NCBI GenBank assembly: GCA_017517765.1
Contig: JAFWYE010000006.1
Location: 248,001-312,000, forward strand
Origin: Bacilli bacterium
Lineage (GTDB): Bacteria; Bacillota_I; Bacilli_A; RFN20; DUOF01
Length of the DNA stretch: 64,000 nt
Direction: 5' to 3'
The translations under genes and the position numbers were made by a program. The notes under the pieces are model-generated. The model was not told the DNA's origin. It worked only from the letters and a program-made list of their open reading frames with translations, and did not search any database. This document shows, one piece after another, positions 8,154-16,343 of the stretch; within the stretch, counting starts at the first letter, position 1, and each line of letters opens with the position of its first letter.

Positions 8154-9824
8154 TTATTTTTTTATTTTTTGTGCATCCTTTATTATTTTTGATAAAAGTC
8201 TAGTTCTTGTATATTCAATTTCTGTAGGTGTACTAGCGCTATCACCTAAATATCTACCAGAAATGTATTCTGTCTTATACTTCAATAATTTTTCAAATTC
8301 TAAATATTCATCAACATCAATTGCAAATAAGGATAAATTATAGTTCTTTGCTAATTCAACCATATGCAACAATCTATCTTCAATAGTATTACTTTTAGTA
8401 GAATTTAACACTTCCCTATCCAGTACTAGATAATCAGATATTCTTAATACATAATCATACTCATACATGTTATTATGATTGATAATTGTAGCAAGCTCTA
8501 CTCCACCATTTAATAATCTACTAATATTACTTGAAATATTAGAAAATTTATTAATCATTTCATATCCTTTTTTTACATCTAAACATAATATAACTTTACA
8601 TTCTTGGAATGATCTTTCAGAAAAATAAACTTCAATTAAACTAGATAAGTCTTCTAATCTAGCATTAATAACTAACCTAGATAATTTACTAGGCCTTCTT
8701 TTAATAAATGTTAAAAATTGCTTTCTGTATATAGTAGTCATTAATTGATCTGCCTTATCCATTTGAACTGCCGATTGTTTTACTCTATTTAAGTCTATTA
8801 GCATATTTTTAAACATTGGATTACTTATATATCCAATATATTTATTTTTCTTTGGATTATATACAGGGCAATAATTAAATTCAATTTTTCCTTGATTAAC
8901 AATCTTATCAACTTCCCTTTGACAAGTAATAACAAGATTGTCTTCGCTTTCCATTGCATTAGTGTAAAGTATTATATTATAGTTAGCCCTATGCTTAGCA
9001 TAATCTCCAGCAACATATGAATTCTTTACAAAATCATTAAAATCAGTATATTCTCCAATACACACACCAATACCAACAGAAATATCAAACATCAAATATT
9101 TTTCATCTACAGGCTTAGTAAGTACTTTTACAATATAATTAGCAAATTTTATAGCACTTCTTTTACTAAATTTTTTGTTAACATATACAGCATATTGGGC
9201 ACTTCCAACATATGCTGCACTACACTTATATTTATGTATAGAATTCAGCCTGTTTCTAAGTATTTCCAAAATATAATCTCCATATACTCTTCCATATCTT
9301 TGATTGAGAGCATTAAAGTCTTTTATATTCACATAAAAGAATCCTGCTTTTTTGCTTTTTGCCATTGAATGTTCCATTTTTAGATCATCAAGAGTTTTAA
9401 GATAAATACTGTCTTTTCTATCTTGATTTAAAACATCACACTTAAGAATTACAGATGAACTTGTTGTGTCCTTTATTGTAAACATATATTGTATTTCATA
9501 ATGACTATATTTCACCGCATATCTAAAAGTCCCATGTTCACTCTTTTTAGCCTCTAAAACACTAGAGTGGAATTCTTCTGTTTGAATATACTCTTTCAGT
9601 TTTTCAATTCCTTCTAATTCAAGTTTTTGAAACCCTTCAATAGTAAATTTTTTTGTTTTATAACTATATTTTATATATAAAGAATATTCTCTTAGATTGA
9701 TGTCCCATGGTTTGATCAATTTATTTTTATTTACAAGAAAATCATACAAAAAAATGATACCACCAGTTAATATAAAAACCGCCAATATTATAAGCAATGA
9801 ATTCAAATATACATTATCAAACAC
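8154..9824 (-). CDS. membrane protein with degenerate GGDEF and EAL domains
   Basis: One transmembrane helix (about residues 10-30 of the chosen start) precedes a charged region of about 120 residues. A GGDEF-fold domain follows (GFFYVNIKDFNALNQRYG and YILEILRNRL are typical), and then an EAL-like domain. Catalytic motifs are missing: the GGDEF position reads GSAQY and the EAL loop reads ISN in GYISNP. It is therefore probably a dead cyclase/phosphodiesterase used for binding or scaffolding. I start at GTG 9824, 10 bases after AGGAGG; the frame extends upstream only through a TTG that would bury that site. No active diguanylate cyclase is in the window. Confidence 0.7.
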   Translation of the reverse strand: MFDNVYLNSLLIILAVFILTGGIIFLYDFLVNKNKLIKPWDINLREYSLYIKYSYKTKKFTIEGFQKLELEGIEKLKEYIQTEEFHSSVLEAKKSEHGTFRYAVKYSHYEIQYMFTIKDTTSSSVILKCDVLNQDRKDSIYLKTLDDLKMEHSMAKSKKAGFFYVNIKDFNALNQRYGRVYGDYILEILRNRLNSIHKYKCSAAYVGSAQYAVYVNKKFSKRSAIKFANYIVKVLTKPVDEKYLMFDISVGIGVCIGEYTDFNDFVKNSYVAGDYAKHRANYNIILYTNAMESEDNLVITCQREVDKIVNQGKIEFNYCPVYNPKKNKYIGYISNPMFKNMLIDLNRVKQSAVQMDKADQLMTTIYRKQFLTFIKRRPSKLSRLVINARLEDLSSLIEVYFSERSFQECKVILCLDVKKGYEMINKFSNISSNISRLLNGGVELATIINHNNMYEYDYVLRISDYLVLDREVLNSTKSNTIEDRLLHMVELAKNYNLSLFAIDVDEYLEFEKLLKYKTEYISGRYLGDSASTPTEIEYTRTRLLSKIIKDAQKIKK

Positions 9825-9872
9825 TTTTCTCTTACCTCCTAATATACTACACAAAAATAAAAAAATAAAGAA

Positions 9873-10769
9873 CTAATTTATTGGTGGCATATAAAACTCA
9901 CCATGAACATGGTTAACATCTATATTAACAATAAATGATTTTTCATCAATAGTTTTAATTGCTTTTGTCATACTTCTTAATTGAAATGATGATATAACAG
10001 TGTGAATAACAAACTTTTCTTCATTTGTATATGCACCTTTTGCAGGAAAGATTGTACAACCATGATGAGCATTTACCATAAGATAAGAACACACCTCATC
10101 TTTTTTAGTTGTTATTATTTCCAATAAAACCTTCTTGTTTCTATTGTAGTATCTATCTAATACAACAGAACTCACAAATGCATAAATTAAAGTATATACA
10201 ATAGAGGCAACATCCCTAAACACACATAACCCCACAAATAAAACTAATGTATTAAATACCAAATTATAATTACCTACAGATTTACCTTTTTTAATATTTA
10301 AATATGCACTAACTATATCAAGACCTCCAGCGCAACCGCCCATACTAAAAGCTATAGCACAAGACACCCCAGATATAAGACCTATAAGTACTGCACTAGT
10401 AGCATTATCAATTAAATTAAACCCTAACTTAGCGCCTAAATCTTCTGGAACTACTGCAACTGTAACCGAAAATGTCACAACATAAATTAAAGTTAACCAA
10501 ATGAATTTTTTAGATATCCTTTGATACCCAAAAATGATAATAGGAATATTAATTAACAAATAAAATATCATATAAAACACAGATATTAATGTTTCTTTAT
10601 TAATCGAAATTCCTAAAGCTCTTGAAGCAATTACAGCTGCCCCACTTGCACCCATTGCAAGAAATCCTCTGCCCTCTACAATTACCTTAAAAAAGAAGGC
10701 ATATACAGCAGCCGATAAAAACATTATGATTGCTTTGTTAATAAAACTTAGATATTTATTTTTTGACAT
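9873..10769 (-). CDS. YitT family membrane protein with DUF2179 domain
   Basis: Six predicted membrane helices in about residues 10-210 carry conserved YitT blocks: GRGFLAMGASGAAVIASRA near the N-terminus and FSMGGCAGGLDIVSAYLN in the middle. A C-terminal cytoplasmic DUF2179 domain follows, with a GCTIFPAKGAYT block and a FIVNIDVNHVHGEFY ending. Family members are thought to be transporters of unknown substrate. It lies 48 bases upstream of the GGDEF-EAL gene in the same direction, with no terminator visible between them, so the two may be cotranscribed. Confidence 0.85.
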   Translation of the reverse strand: MSKNKYLSFINKAIIMFLSAAVYAFFFKVIVEGRGFLAMGASGAAVIASRALGISINKETLISVFYMIFYLLINIPIIIFGYQRISKKFIWLTLIYVVTFSVTVAVVPEDLGAKLGFNLIDNATSAVLIGLISGVSCAIAFSMGGCAGGLDIVSAYLNIKKGKSVGNYNLVFNTLVLFVGLCVFRDVASIVYTLIYAFVSSVVLDRYYNRNKKVLLEIITTKKDEVCSYLMVNAHHGCTIFPAKGAYTNEEKFVIHTVISSFQLRSMTKAIKTIDEKSFIVNIDVNHVHGEFYMPPIN

Positions 10770-10924
10770 ATTTATGACACTCCTATCTATTTAAATAAGC
10801 AGTCAATCCAACAAAGGATGTTAAATATATTTAACATTCCCCTAACAAATTATACTAAATAATATATTGCTAATTCTATGTTTAAAATTGTTTTTTTTGC
10901 CAACTATAAATATAGGAGGTTAAT

Positions 10925-11140
10925 ATGAAAAAAATTGTGGCGATTAAAAAAGATGCATTAGATAGAATAGTAGAATTCAAAATGAGTGATGGAAAAATCT
11001 ACAATTATGAAATGGCAAAAGAAGAAATTATAGATGATAAAGTAAGCAATGCACAAGTCATATTAGGTAAAGATAATATATGGATTATCATGGGGTGTAA
11101 TAATACTAAGACTGACTTTTCAAATTTAGAGGAATTTTAG
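10925..11140 (+). CDS. small conserved-type hypothetical protein (DUF3892-like)
   Basis: A 71-residue protein with a compact alpha/beta pattern: MKKIVAIKKDALDRIVEFKM, then an acidic helix, then DNIWIIMG. It resembles short DUF3892-type proteins in length and strand order, but I am not sure. The start has a perfect TAGGAGGT site 6 bases upstream. It is read divergently from yitT and precedes the thioredoxin-like gene by 74 bases. Confidence 0.6.
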   Translation: MKKIVAIKKDALDRIVEFKMSDGKIYNYEMAKEEIIDDKVSNAQVILGKDNIWIIMGCNNTKTDFSNLEEF

Positions 11141-11152
11141 GGTCTCAAATAT

Positions 11153-11171
11153 TGTTAACTTTTAGTTAACA
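11153..11171. promoter_or_regulatory. perfect inverted repeat upstream of thioredoxin-like gene
   Basis: TGTTAAC and GTTAACA flank a 5-base spacer, giving a perfect 7-bp inverted repeat 44 bases before the thioredoxin-like start. TATTAA-type -10 sequence lies just downstream. It could be a repressor operator or an RNA hairpin. Confidence 0.35.
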
Positions 11172-11214
11172 TGGTAATATTAAGTCGTTGCAGATAAAGG
11201 GGAGACTATTATAA

Positions 11215-11829
11215 ATGAAAAATTTCTTTAGTAAATTATGGATATATATCAAAAAAGCATTCAATGTTACAGTTAGATTCTTCAAAGATAACATTTGGGC
11301 TTCTGTTCTTGGTGTAGTTATGGTTATTGTATTATTCATCATGGCATTACAAGGAATAATTAAGGCAATTGACTCTTGTGGTAATGATGATAATATTGAA
11401 AACAGAGCTACTGTTGTTACTAGTGGACAATTAGAAGACAAACTTGAAAATGGAGACACATTTGTATTATTTATTGGTTCTCAAGATTGTGCCCATTGTA
11501 AACAATTCTACAAGACAATAAATACATATATCAAATCTACAGGAAATGAAATATTCTATTTTGATACAGGAGATACTACTGACTTAGGTAGAACTAAGAT
11601 GACTGCAGAATTGGAAGATAGATTGTTAAGCGATATAGAAACAGATAGAGGTATTACATCACTTGCTACTCCTACTACTGTTTACATCGAAAATGGCGAA
11701 TTCAAAGATGCTATTCAAGGTGCATATGGTATGGATGGTGGAACTAACTACTTAATCTTCTGTGAAGTTATCGAAGGTAAATATGTTGGTAAAGCAACTT
11801 ATACTGACAAATTAGAATCTGAAGCTTAA
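11215..11829 (+). CDS. membrane-anchored thioredoxin-like protein
   Basis: One membrane helix (about residues 30-52) anchors an extracytoplasmic thioredoxin-fold domain. Its active site CAHC lies in SQDCAHCKQFY (about 91-101), and the cis-proline region reads SLATPTTVYIENG. This is the layout of bacteriocin-immunity/PedC-type or extracytoplasmic disulphide oxidoreductases. The ribosome binding site is AGGGGAG, and a strong terminator follows. It has no obvious redox partner nearby, and its role in disulphide exchange is inferred from the motif. Confidence 0.8.
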   Translation: MKNFFSKLWIYIKKAFNVTVRFFKDNIWASVLGVVMVIVLFIMALQGIIKAIDSCGNDDNIENRATVVTSGQLEDKLENGDTFVLFIGSQDCAHCKQFYKTINTYIKSTGNEIFYFDTGDTTDLGRTKMTAELEDRLLSDIETDRGITSLATPTTVYIENGEFKDAIQGAYGMDGGTNYLIFCEVIEGKYVGKATYTDKLESEA

Positions 11830-11836
11830 TAAATTA

Positions 11837-11865
11837 AAAAGAAGTTCGTTTGAACTTCTTTTTTT
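11837..11865 (+). terminator. intrinsic terminator
   Basis: GAAGTTCGTTTGAACTTC is a near-perfect hairpin followed by seven T residues, directly after the thioredoxin-like gene. Confidence 0.88.
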
Positions 11866-11901
11866 GTTATACATTAAAAAAAAAAAAAAGATAAGCAGTG
11901 C

Positions 11902-12114
11902 TTATCTATTTTTATTCATAGCATTTATTACTTGTCTAATTTGCTTCTCAGATGGTTTTTGCCCCATTTGTCTATACATTGCTCTAATCATATTTTCATT
12001 GATCGGAGGATTCTTCTTTAATTGATCTGCAAATAGTTTTCTAGAAATAAAGAACCCTGCAACTGCACCTATTAGTACACCAAGTAATACATATAAAAGG
12101 TTTGTCCACCACAT
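11902..12114 (-). CDS. yneF: UPF0154 family membrane protein YneF
   Basis: A 70-residue protein with one N-terminal transmembrane helix (about 5-25), then [19 protein letters not shown] and [18 protein letters not shown], which are hallmark UPF0154 blocks. The function is unknown. It sits downstream of tkt and the sirA-like gene, as yneF does in Bacillus subtilis, which supports the identity. Confidence 0.92.
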   Translation of the reverse strand: MWWTNLLYVLLGVLIGAVAGFFISRKLFADQLKKNPPINENMIRAMYRQMGQKPSEKQIRQVINAMNKNR

Positions 12115-12165
12115 AATATATATCCCTCTTTTCTCTATGATAATTGTATATAAAAAAGCATCAAT

Positions 12166-12561
12166 TTACAAGTAGCAAGTTTCTATTTTGGCATTATTTA
12201 AATCAATAATGATAAAATTACTATCATATTCTAATAAATGTCTTTTAAATGGACTATTTTTACTAACGCTATTCATTAGCAAATAATTATCATAAGTTTC
12301 TAATATATCCTCATTATTATCATATTTATTTTCTAATATAATCTTGTCATTTAATAAAGATATATCCTCTCTTATTCCTAAAGATTTGATTAAATAATCT
12401 TTAATTTCTTTTTTATTATTCTTTTCTAAAAACATTTTAAATTGTTCTTTATAAAACACACTTTCATCCCTTCTATAATATAACTCTAGAAAAGCTTCTT
12501 TATTTCCTTTAAAAAAGTCTCTAAATTTATCATTTATGCGCAAAAAAACATATTTACTCAT
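12166..12561 (-). CDS. SirA/YneE-like protein (probable sporulation inhibitor of replication)
   Basis: A 131-residue protein lying exactly between transketolase and yneF, the position of yneE (sirA) in Bacillus subtilis, where SirA binds DnaA to block replication when spores form. Similarity seen by eye is weak but ordered: an N-terminal Y-x-F-L-x-I strand, then FRDFFKGNKEAFLELYY and a Gln-containing helix. At the C-terminus FIIIDLNNAKIETCYL stands where SirA has an Asp-containing strand and a final aromatic turn. The ribosome binding site is GGGGTGAT. The assignment rests mainly on synteny and on the spore genes elsewhere in the window; otherwise it is hypothetical. Confidence 0.58.
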   Translation of the reverse strand: MSKYVFLRINDKFRDFFKGNKEAFLELYYRRDESVFYKEQFKMFLEKNNKKEIKDYLIKSLGIREDISLLNDKIILENKYDNNEDILETYDNYLLMNSVSKNSPFKRHLLEYDSNFIIIDLNNAKIETCYL

Positions 12562-12619
12562 TATTTATCACCCCATAACACTTTAAGGCTTAATTAATGA
12601 AAAATATGTCGTTTCTTGC

Positions 12620-14734
12620 TTATTTAATTATATTTTTTATTTTTTCATACATAGAGTTAGTGTCAAATCCAAATGATTCTATAACAGCACTTGCTTTTCC
12701 ACTCTTTCCAAACTCATCTATACCAAAATTATATTTACCATATTTACCCCATCCATAAGTAGATAACATTTCAAGAGTAATAATTCTATCATGTCCTGAT
12801 TTTAAAATATAATTTCTATATTCTTCATCTTGTTTATCAAACACATCCATCATTGGCATAGAAATAACATTAACACTTATATTGTCTTCTTTAAGCTTAT
12901 TTGCAACCTCAATTGCTAAATTAACTTCACTTCCAGTAGCAATAATACTATATTCACTATTATCATTAGAAATAACATAATATGCGCCTTTAGCAAAATC
13001 TTCATATTTAGATTTATGTAGAGTAAGTAAATCTTGTCTTGTTAAAATAATACAAGTTGGATTAGTAGCATTTAGTGTATACATATATGCATATTTAGTT
13101 TCCTCTTCATTACATGGTCTAATACATGTATAGTTAGGTAGACTACGTAATGCTGCTAGTTGTTCTATTGGTTGATGAGTAGGGCCATCTTCTCCTACTG
13201 CAACTGAGTCATGAGAAAATAACATAAAATTATTTAATCCCATAAGTGAAGATAATCTTAGTGCTGGCTTTAAATAATCAGAGAAAACAAAGAAAGTACC
13301 ACCAAAACTTATAAGTCCACCATGTAAAGCAATACCATTATTAATTGCTCCCATTGCAAACTCTCTTATACCATAATTAATAGTTTGACCTTCAAAACTA
13401 TCTCTATTTATATGAGTAGAGTGAGATAAACTAGTCTTAACACTACTAGCAACATCTGCACTTCCACCTATAATAAATGGATTATCTTTAGTTACAATGT
13501 TAAGTAATTTACCACTAACATTTCTAGTGGCAGACTTAGCATTAAGTTCACAATTATAATTTTCAAGATTATTTAAATCTAACTCTCTATTAAGAGCTTT
13601 ATTAAATAAATTATATTCTTCTGGATATTTCTTAGAATACTCATTTAATAATGTTTGCCACTCTTCATATTTAACTTTACCCCTAGCAATAAAGTTACTA
13701 GCAAAGTCATTATAAGTTATATCACTAACATTGAATGCTTCTTTACTTACATTAAGTTTTTCTTTTAAAGAAGCAATATCTTCTTTATCTAAACAAGAAC
13801 CATGAACTTTACATGTTCCTTCATTTACACTTCCCTTACCAATAATTGTTTTAACTTCAATTATAGTAGGCTTATCACTCTTTTTAGCAAGTTCAATACA
13901 TGCAGTTATATTGTTATAATCATCATCACACTCCATAGTATTAAATCCTGCTGCTTTAAATCTAAGAAGCGCATTCTCGGCATTTGAATTAGATAATGGT
14001 CCATCTAAAGTAACGCTATTTGAATCATATAAAACAATAAGCTTATTTAAATTTAAGTTTCCTGCCATAGAAATTGCTTCTTGAGAAATTCCCTCTTGTA
14101 AATCGCCATCTCCACACATAACATATGTATAATGATCTATTAACTTAATATCATCTTTATTAAACATATTAGCAAGTTTCTTTTCTGCTAAAGCCATTCC
14201 AACAGCCATAGCAATACCTTGGCCTAATGGGCCACTTGTAGCATCAACACCTAATGTATGTTTATATTCAGGATGTCCTGGAGTTAGAGAACCCAATTTT
14301 CTAAAATTCCTTAAGTCATCCATAGTTACTCCATAATCACAAACATGTAAGAAAGCATAAAGTAAACTTGAAGCATGTCCACTTGATAAAACAAATCTAT
14401 CCCTATTAATCCAATTTGGATCCTTATTATATGCATTTAATTCATTATTAAAGATAGCATACATAATAGGAGCAGCACCTAAAACAATTCCAGGATGACC
14501 ACTATTTGCATTATCAATTTCATCAATTGCTAAAGCTTTAATCTCATTTATTGAGTTTTCTTCAACACTATGAACCACTCTCAAATTAGAAACTTGAGAA
14601 ATGAAATTCTTTTTAAATTCTTCCCTATATTCATTTCTTAATTTTTCTTGTTCTTTTAACTCTTCTTCAGTTAATCCTACAGTTTTCTTCTTGTTAGCTA
14701 AAAAGTTAATTCTATCAATTAATTCTTTTCTCAT
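12620..14734 (-). CDS. tkt: transketolase with an N-terminal YnzC (UPF0291) domain
   Basis: Thiamine-diphosphate enzyme of the non-oxidative pentose phosphate pathway. The transketolase part starts near residue 60, with SINEIKALAIDEIDNANSGH. It carries SSGHASSLLYAFLH, the diphosphate-binding GDGDLQEG...DSN stretch and the glutamate of GIREFAMGAI in the pyrimidine domain. The first ~55 residues are not part of normal transketolase: RINFLANKKKTVGLTEEE and EQEKLRNEYREEFKKN match the UPF0291/DUF896 protein YnzC. In Bacillus subtilis ynzC is a separate gene just before tkt, so the two appear fused here in one uninterrupted frame. The start ATG 14734 follows GGTGAT. Expression is probably set by the tandem RNA element upstream. 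Confidence 0.93.
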   Translation of the reverse strand: MRKELIDRINFLANKKKTVGLTEEELKEQEKLRNEYREEFKKNFISQVSNLRVVHSVEENSINEIKALAIDEIDNANSGHPGIVLGAAPIMYAIFNNELNAYNKDPNWINRDRFVLSSGHASSLLYAFLHVCDYGVTMDDLRNFRKLGSLTPGHPEYKHTLGVDATSGPLGQGIAMAVGMALAEKKLANMFNKDDIKLIDHYTYVMCGDGDLQEGISQEAISMAGNLNLNKLIVLYDSNSVTLDGPLSNSNAENALLRFKAAGFNTMECDDDYNNITACIELAKKSDKPTIIEVKTIIGKGSVNEGTCKVHGSCLDKEDIASLKEKLNVSKEAFNVSDITYNDFASNFIARGKVKYEEWQTLLNEYSKKYPEEYNLFNKALNRELDLNNLENYNCELNAKSATRNVSGKLLNIVTKDNPFIIGGSADVASSVKTSLSHSTHINRDSFEGQTINYGIREFAMGAINNGIALHGGLISFGGTFFVFSDYLKPALRLSSLMGLNNFMLFSHDSVAVGEDGPTHQPIEQLAALRSLPNYTCIRPCNEEETKYAYMYTLNATNPTCIILTRQDLLTLHKSKYEDFAKGAYYVISNDNSEYSIIATGSEVNLAIEVANKLKEDNISVNVISMPMMDVFDKQDEEYRNYILKSGHDRIITLEMLSTYGWGKYGKYNFGIDEFGKSGKASAVIESFGFDTNSMYEKIKNIIK

Positions 14735-14787
14735 TTTTATCACCATTTAAATTATATAAAATATAATTTCTTAAGTAAATTAAACAA

Positions 14788-14963
14788 TAAAAAAAGGATA
14801 ACTTAGTTATCCTTAAAATGTAAGTTAAGTGATGTTTAACTATCCTTAAGTAAAGTATTAAGTCTCTTGATATATAATTAGGATCCTAAATTAATAGTAT
14901 TCAACACATATATACCCTTAACTTTCTAAAGAATTGTTGCGATAAGTGTTCCTCCTTAACTTA
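14788..14963 (-). ncRNA. structured RNA element, copy 2, with terminator
   Basis: Second copy of a tandem element in the leader of the transketolase gene. An outer 9-bp stem joins 14955-14963 to 14821-14829. Three blocks are shared with copy 1: 14938-14962 (25/25 identical), 14870-14914 (44/45) and 14834-14847 (14/14). Inside are a small GTGT-TGA-ATAC hairpin and a TTAGGATCCTAA palindrome. The block AAGGATAGTT (14838-14847) can pair with the 3' arm of the terminator at 14789-14814, so it could act as an antiterminator. I do not recognise the family. Confidence 0.75.
14789..14814 (-). terminator. terminator of tandem element copy 2, before tkt
   Basis: AAGGATAACT and AGTTATCCTT form a hairpin on the minus strand followed by a T run. 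It lies 54 bases before the transketolase start, so tkt can only be expressed by read-through of this site. Confidence 0.85.
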
Positions 14964-15034
14964 TCTATATAATATCTTATACAAAAAAAATATAAAATAT
15001 TTTCACTAACTTTTGTTAAAAACTTTTTTACAGT

Positions 15035-15066
15035 AAAAAGGCCAGCTCCCTCAGCTGTACCTTTTT
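15035..15066 (-). terminator. terminator of tandem element copy 1
   Basis: Minus strand: AAAAAGG, then CAGCT-GAGGG-AGCTG, then CCTTTTT, a long stem with a small internal loop that ends in the T run. The AAAAAGG at 15090-15096, overlapping the conserved GGATAGTT block, could compete for CCTTTTT. Confidence 0.82.
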
Positions 15067-15207
15067 CAAGTTAATAGACGTTTAACTATCCTTTTTTAAA
15101 AATTAAGTTTTGTATATATAATTAGGATCCTAAATTAATAGTGTTCAACACATATATATACTCCGCTTCAAGGCTATTAGGTGCGATAAGTGTTCCTCCT
15201 TAACTTG
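15035..15207 (-). ncRNA. structured RNA element, copy 1, with terminator
   Basis: First copy of the tandem element, starting 62 bases after the HisRS-like gene. The outer stem pairs CAAGTTAA (15200-15207) with TTAACTTG (15067-15074). Relative to copy 2 the terminal pairs differ but pairing is kept. The internal hairpin has GTGT-TGA-ACAC, a C/T change from copy 2 that preserves pairing (G-C to G-U). Shared blocks are 15182-15206, 15114-15158 and 15080-15093. It ends in its own terminator. Confidence 0.75.
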
Positions 15208-15269
15208 TATATATATGATAAATGTAAGACATACTTTAAATAAATAAATCTCAATTATTTTGTGGAGAA

Positions 15270-16334
15270 TTAATTATCATGATGATGCCTATTATTTTCT
15301 ATTAACTCCTCTAGAAATTCTTCAAAATAAACTTCACCCTCATTTTTAGAAATAGAATTTCTGATAGTAACAATTCCTTTTTTAATATCCTTTTTATTAA
15401 CAAATATTGTATATGGAATATTCATTCTATCAATAAAATCCCTAACTCGTCTCTCTTCATATTCATTATATGAGACATCAACTTTTACTCCATACTCTCT
15501 AAGTTTACAAGCAATATCTATTACTGCATCATATTCTTTATCTAAACTAACTATTAAAAAATCTAGTTCTTCTTCCATTTTTGGAGTAAGAGAGGTATAT
15601 TCAATAATATTTTTAATTTCATCAATATCTAAAGTTAAACTTGATGAAGGAACATCTGGAGCTTCTAATCTAGTAAATAAGAAATCATGTCTACCACCAT
15701 GAGCTACAATAGTATCATTATAAATGATTTCATAACTTATCTTATCATAGTGTTCTTTTTTATCTTTACTAACTTCATATTCGATATTTAACTTATCTAA
15801 TGATTTTTTTATGTCATTAAACTCAGCAACTTTCAATTCATTTTTATATATAACTAACTTTATTTCTTCCATCCCTAAAGAGACAAAAATATCTAAAGCC
15901 ATTACAATAGTTTCTACATCAACATAATGATTTGAAACTCCTGCTATAACATAATTATACTCATTATAAACAACATTAGCTTTTTTATGTCTTTTATTAA
16001 ACTTGTATACTCTATCTTGAGTCATAAGTTTAATAGGTAAACTTCTATCTACATATAACTTATTTTCTATTATGCTTCTTACAATTGATAAAATATTACT
16101 ATATTTCAATGATATAGATGATGTTGCTCTAGACCCTATAGTAAATAGAGAATCTTTAATTTCTTCTCCATAATAGTCGGTATATAACATAGTTTGTTCA
16201 AACTCTGGTAAATCTATATACTTAAAATTATAAGTCTCACTAACTTCATTAATTATATCTAATATGTAGCCTTCTATTTTATGTTCAGTATTATAGACAT
16301 CTTTAAATCCTGTCACACACTTATATTTAGCCAT
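15270..16334 (-). CDS. degenerate histidyl-tRNA synthetase-like protein
   Basis: A 354-residue protein with the HisRS fold order: a motif-1-like start (GFKDVYNTEHKIEGY), a LPEFEQTMLY strand, a motif-2-like region, GGRHDFL where HisRS has GGGRYDGL, and a C-terminal anticodon-binding-type domain (about 265-345). Key catalytic residues are gone: the RPEGT block reads KYSNI, the motif-2 FRYERPQ block is not recognisable, and the RGLDYYT loop is lost. It is shorter than HisRS (about 420). HisZ also lacks catalysis but usually lacks this C-terminal domain, and no his genes are nearby. It is probably a tRNA- or ligand-binding paralogue, role unknown. The start ATG 16334 follows AGGTGATT. It ends in RHHHDN. 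Confidence 0.7.
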   Translation of the reverse strand: MAKYKCVTGFKDVYNTEHKIEGYILDIINEVSETYNFKYIDLPEFEQTMLYTDYYGEEIKDSLFTIGSRATSSISLKYSNILSIVRSIIENKLYVDRSLPIKLMTQDRVYKFNKRHKKANVVYNEYNYVIAGVSNHYVDVETIVMALDIFVSLGMEEIKLVIYKNELKVAEFNDIKKSLDKLNIEYEVSKDKKEHYDKISYEIIYNDTIVAHGGRHDFLFTRLEAPDVPSSSLTLDIDEIKNIIEYTSLTPKMEEELDFLIVSLDKEYDAVIDIACKLREYGVKVDVSYNEYEERRVRDFIDRMNIPYTIFVNKKDIKKGIVTIRNSISKNEGEVYFEEFLEELIENNRHHHDN

Positions 16335-16343
16335 CTTAATCAC

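Noticed and set aside
11876..11889. A-run of about 14 bases after the thioredoxin-like gene as a phase-variable tract
   Set aside because: It lies between convergent genes in noncoding DNA, where slippage would change no frame; it probably adds a T tract for the opposite strand.
15270..15290. C-terminal RHHHDN of the HisRS-like protein as a histidine leader-type signal for the tandem RNA
   Set aside because: Only three His codons lie at the very end of a 354-residue gene, 62 bases before the element. There is no matched alternative pairing with the stop region as in the cysS leader.
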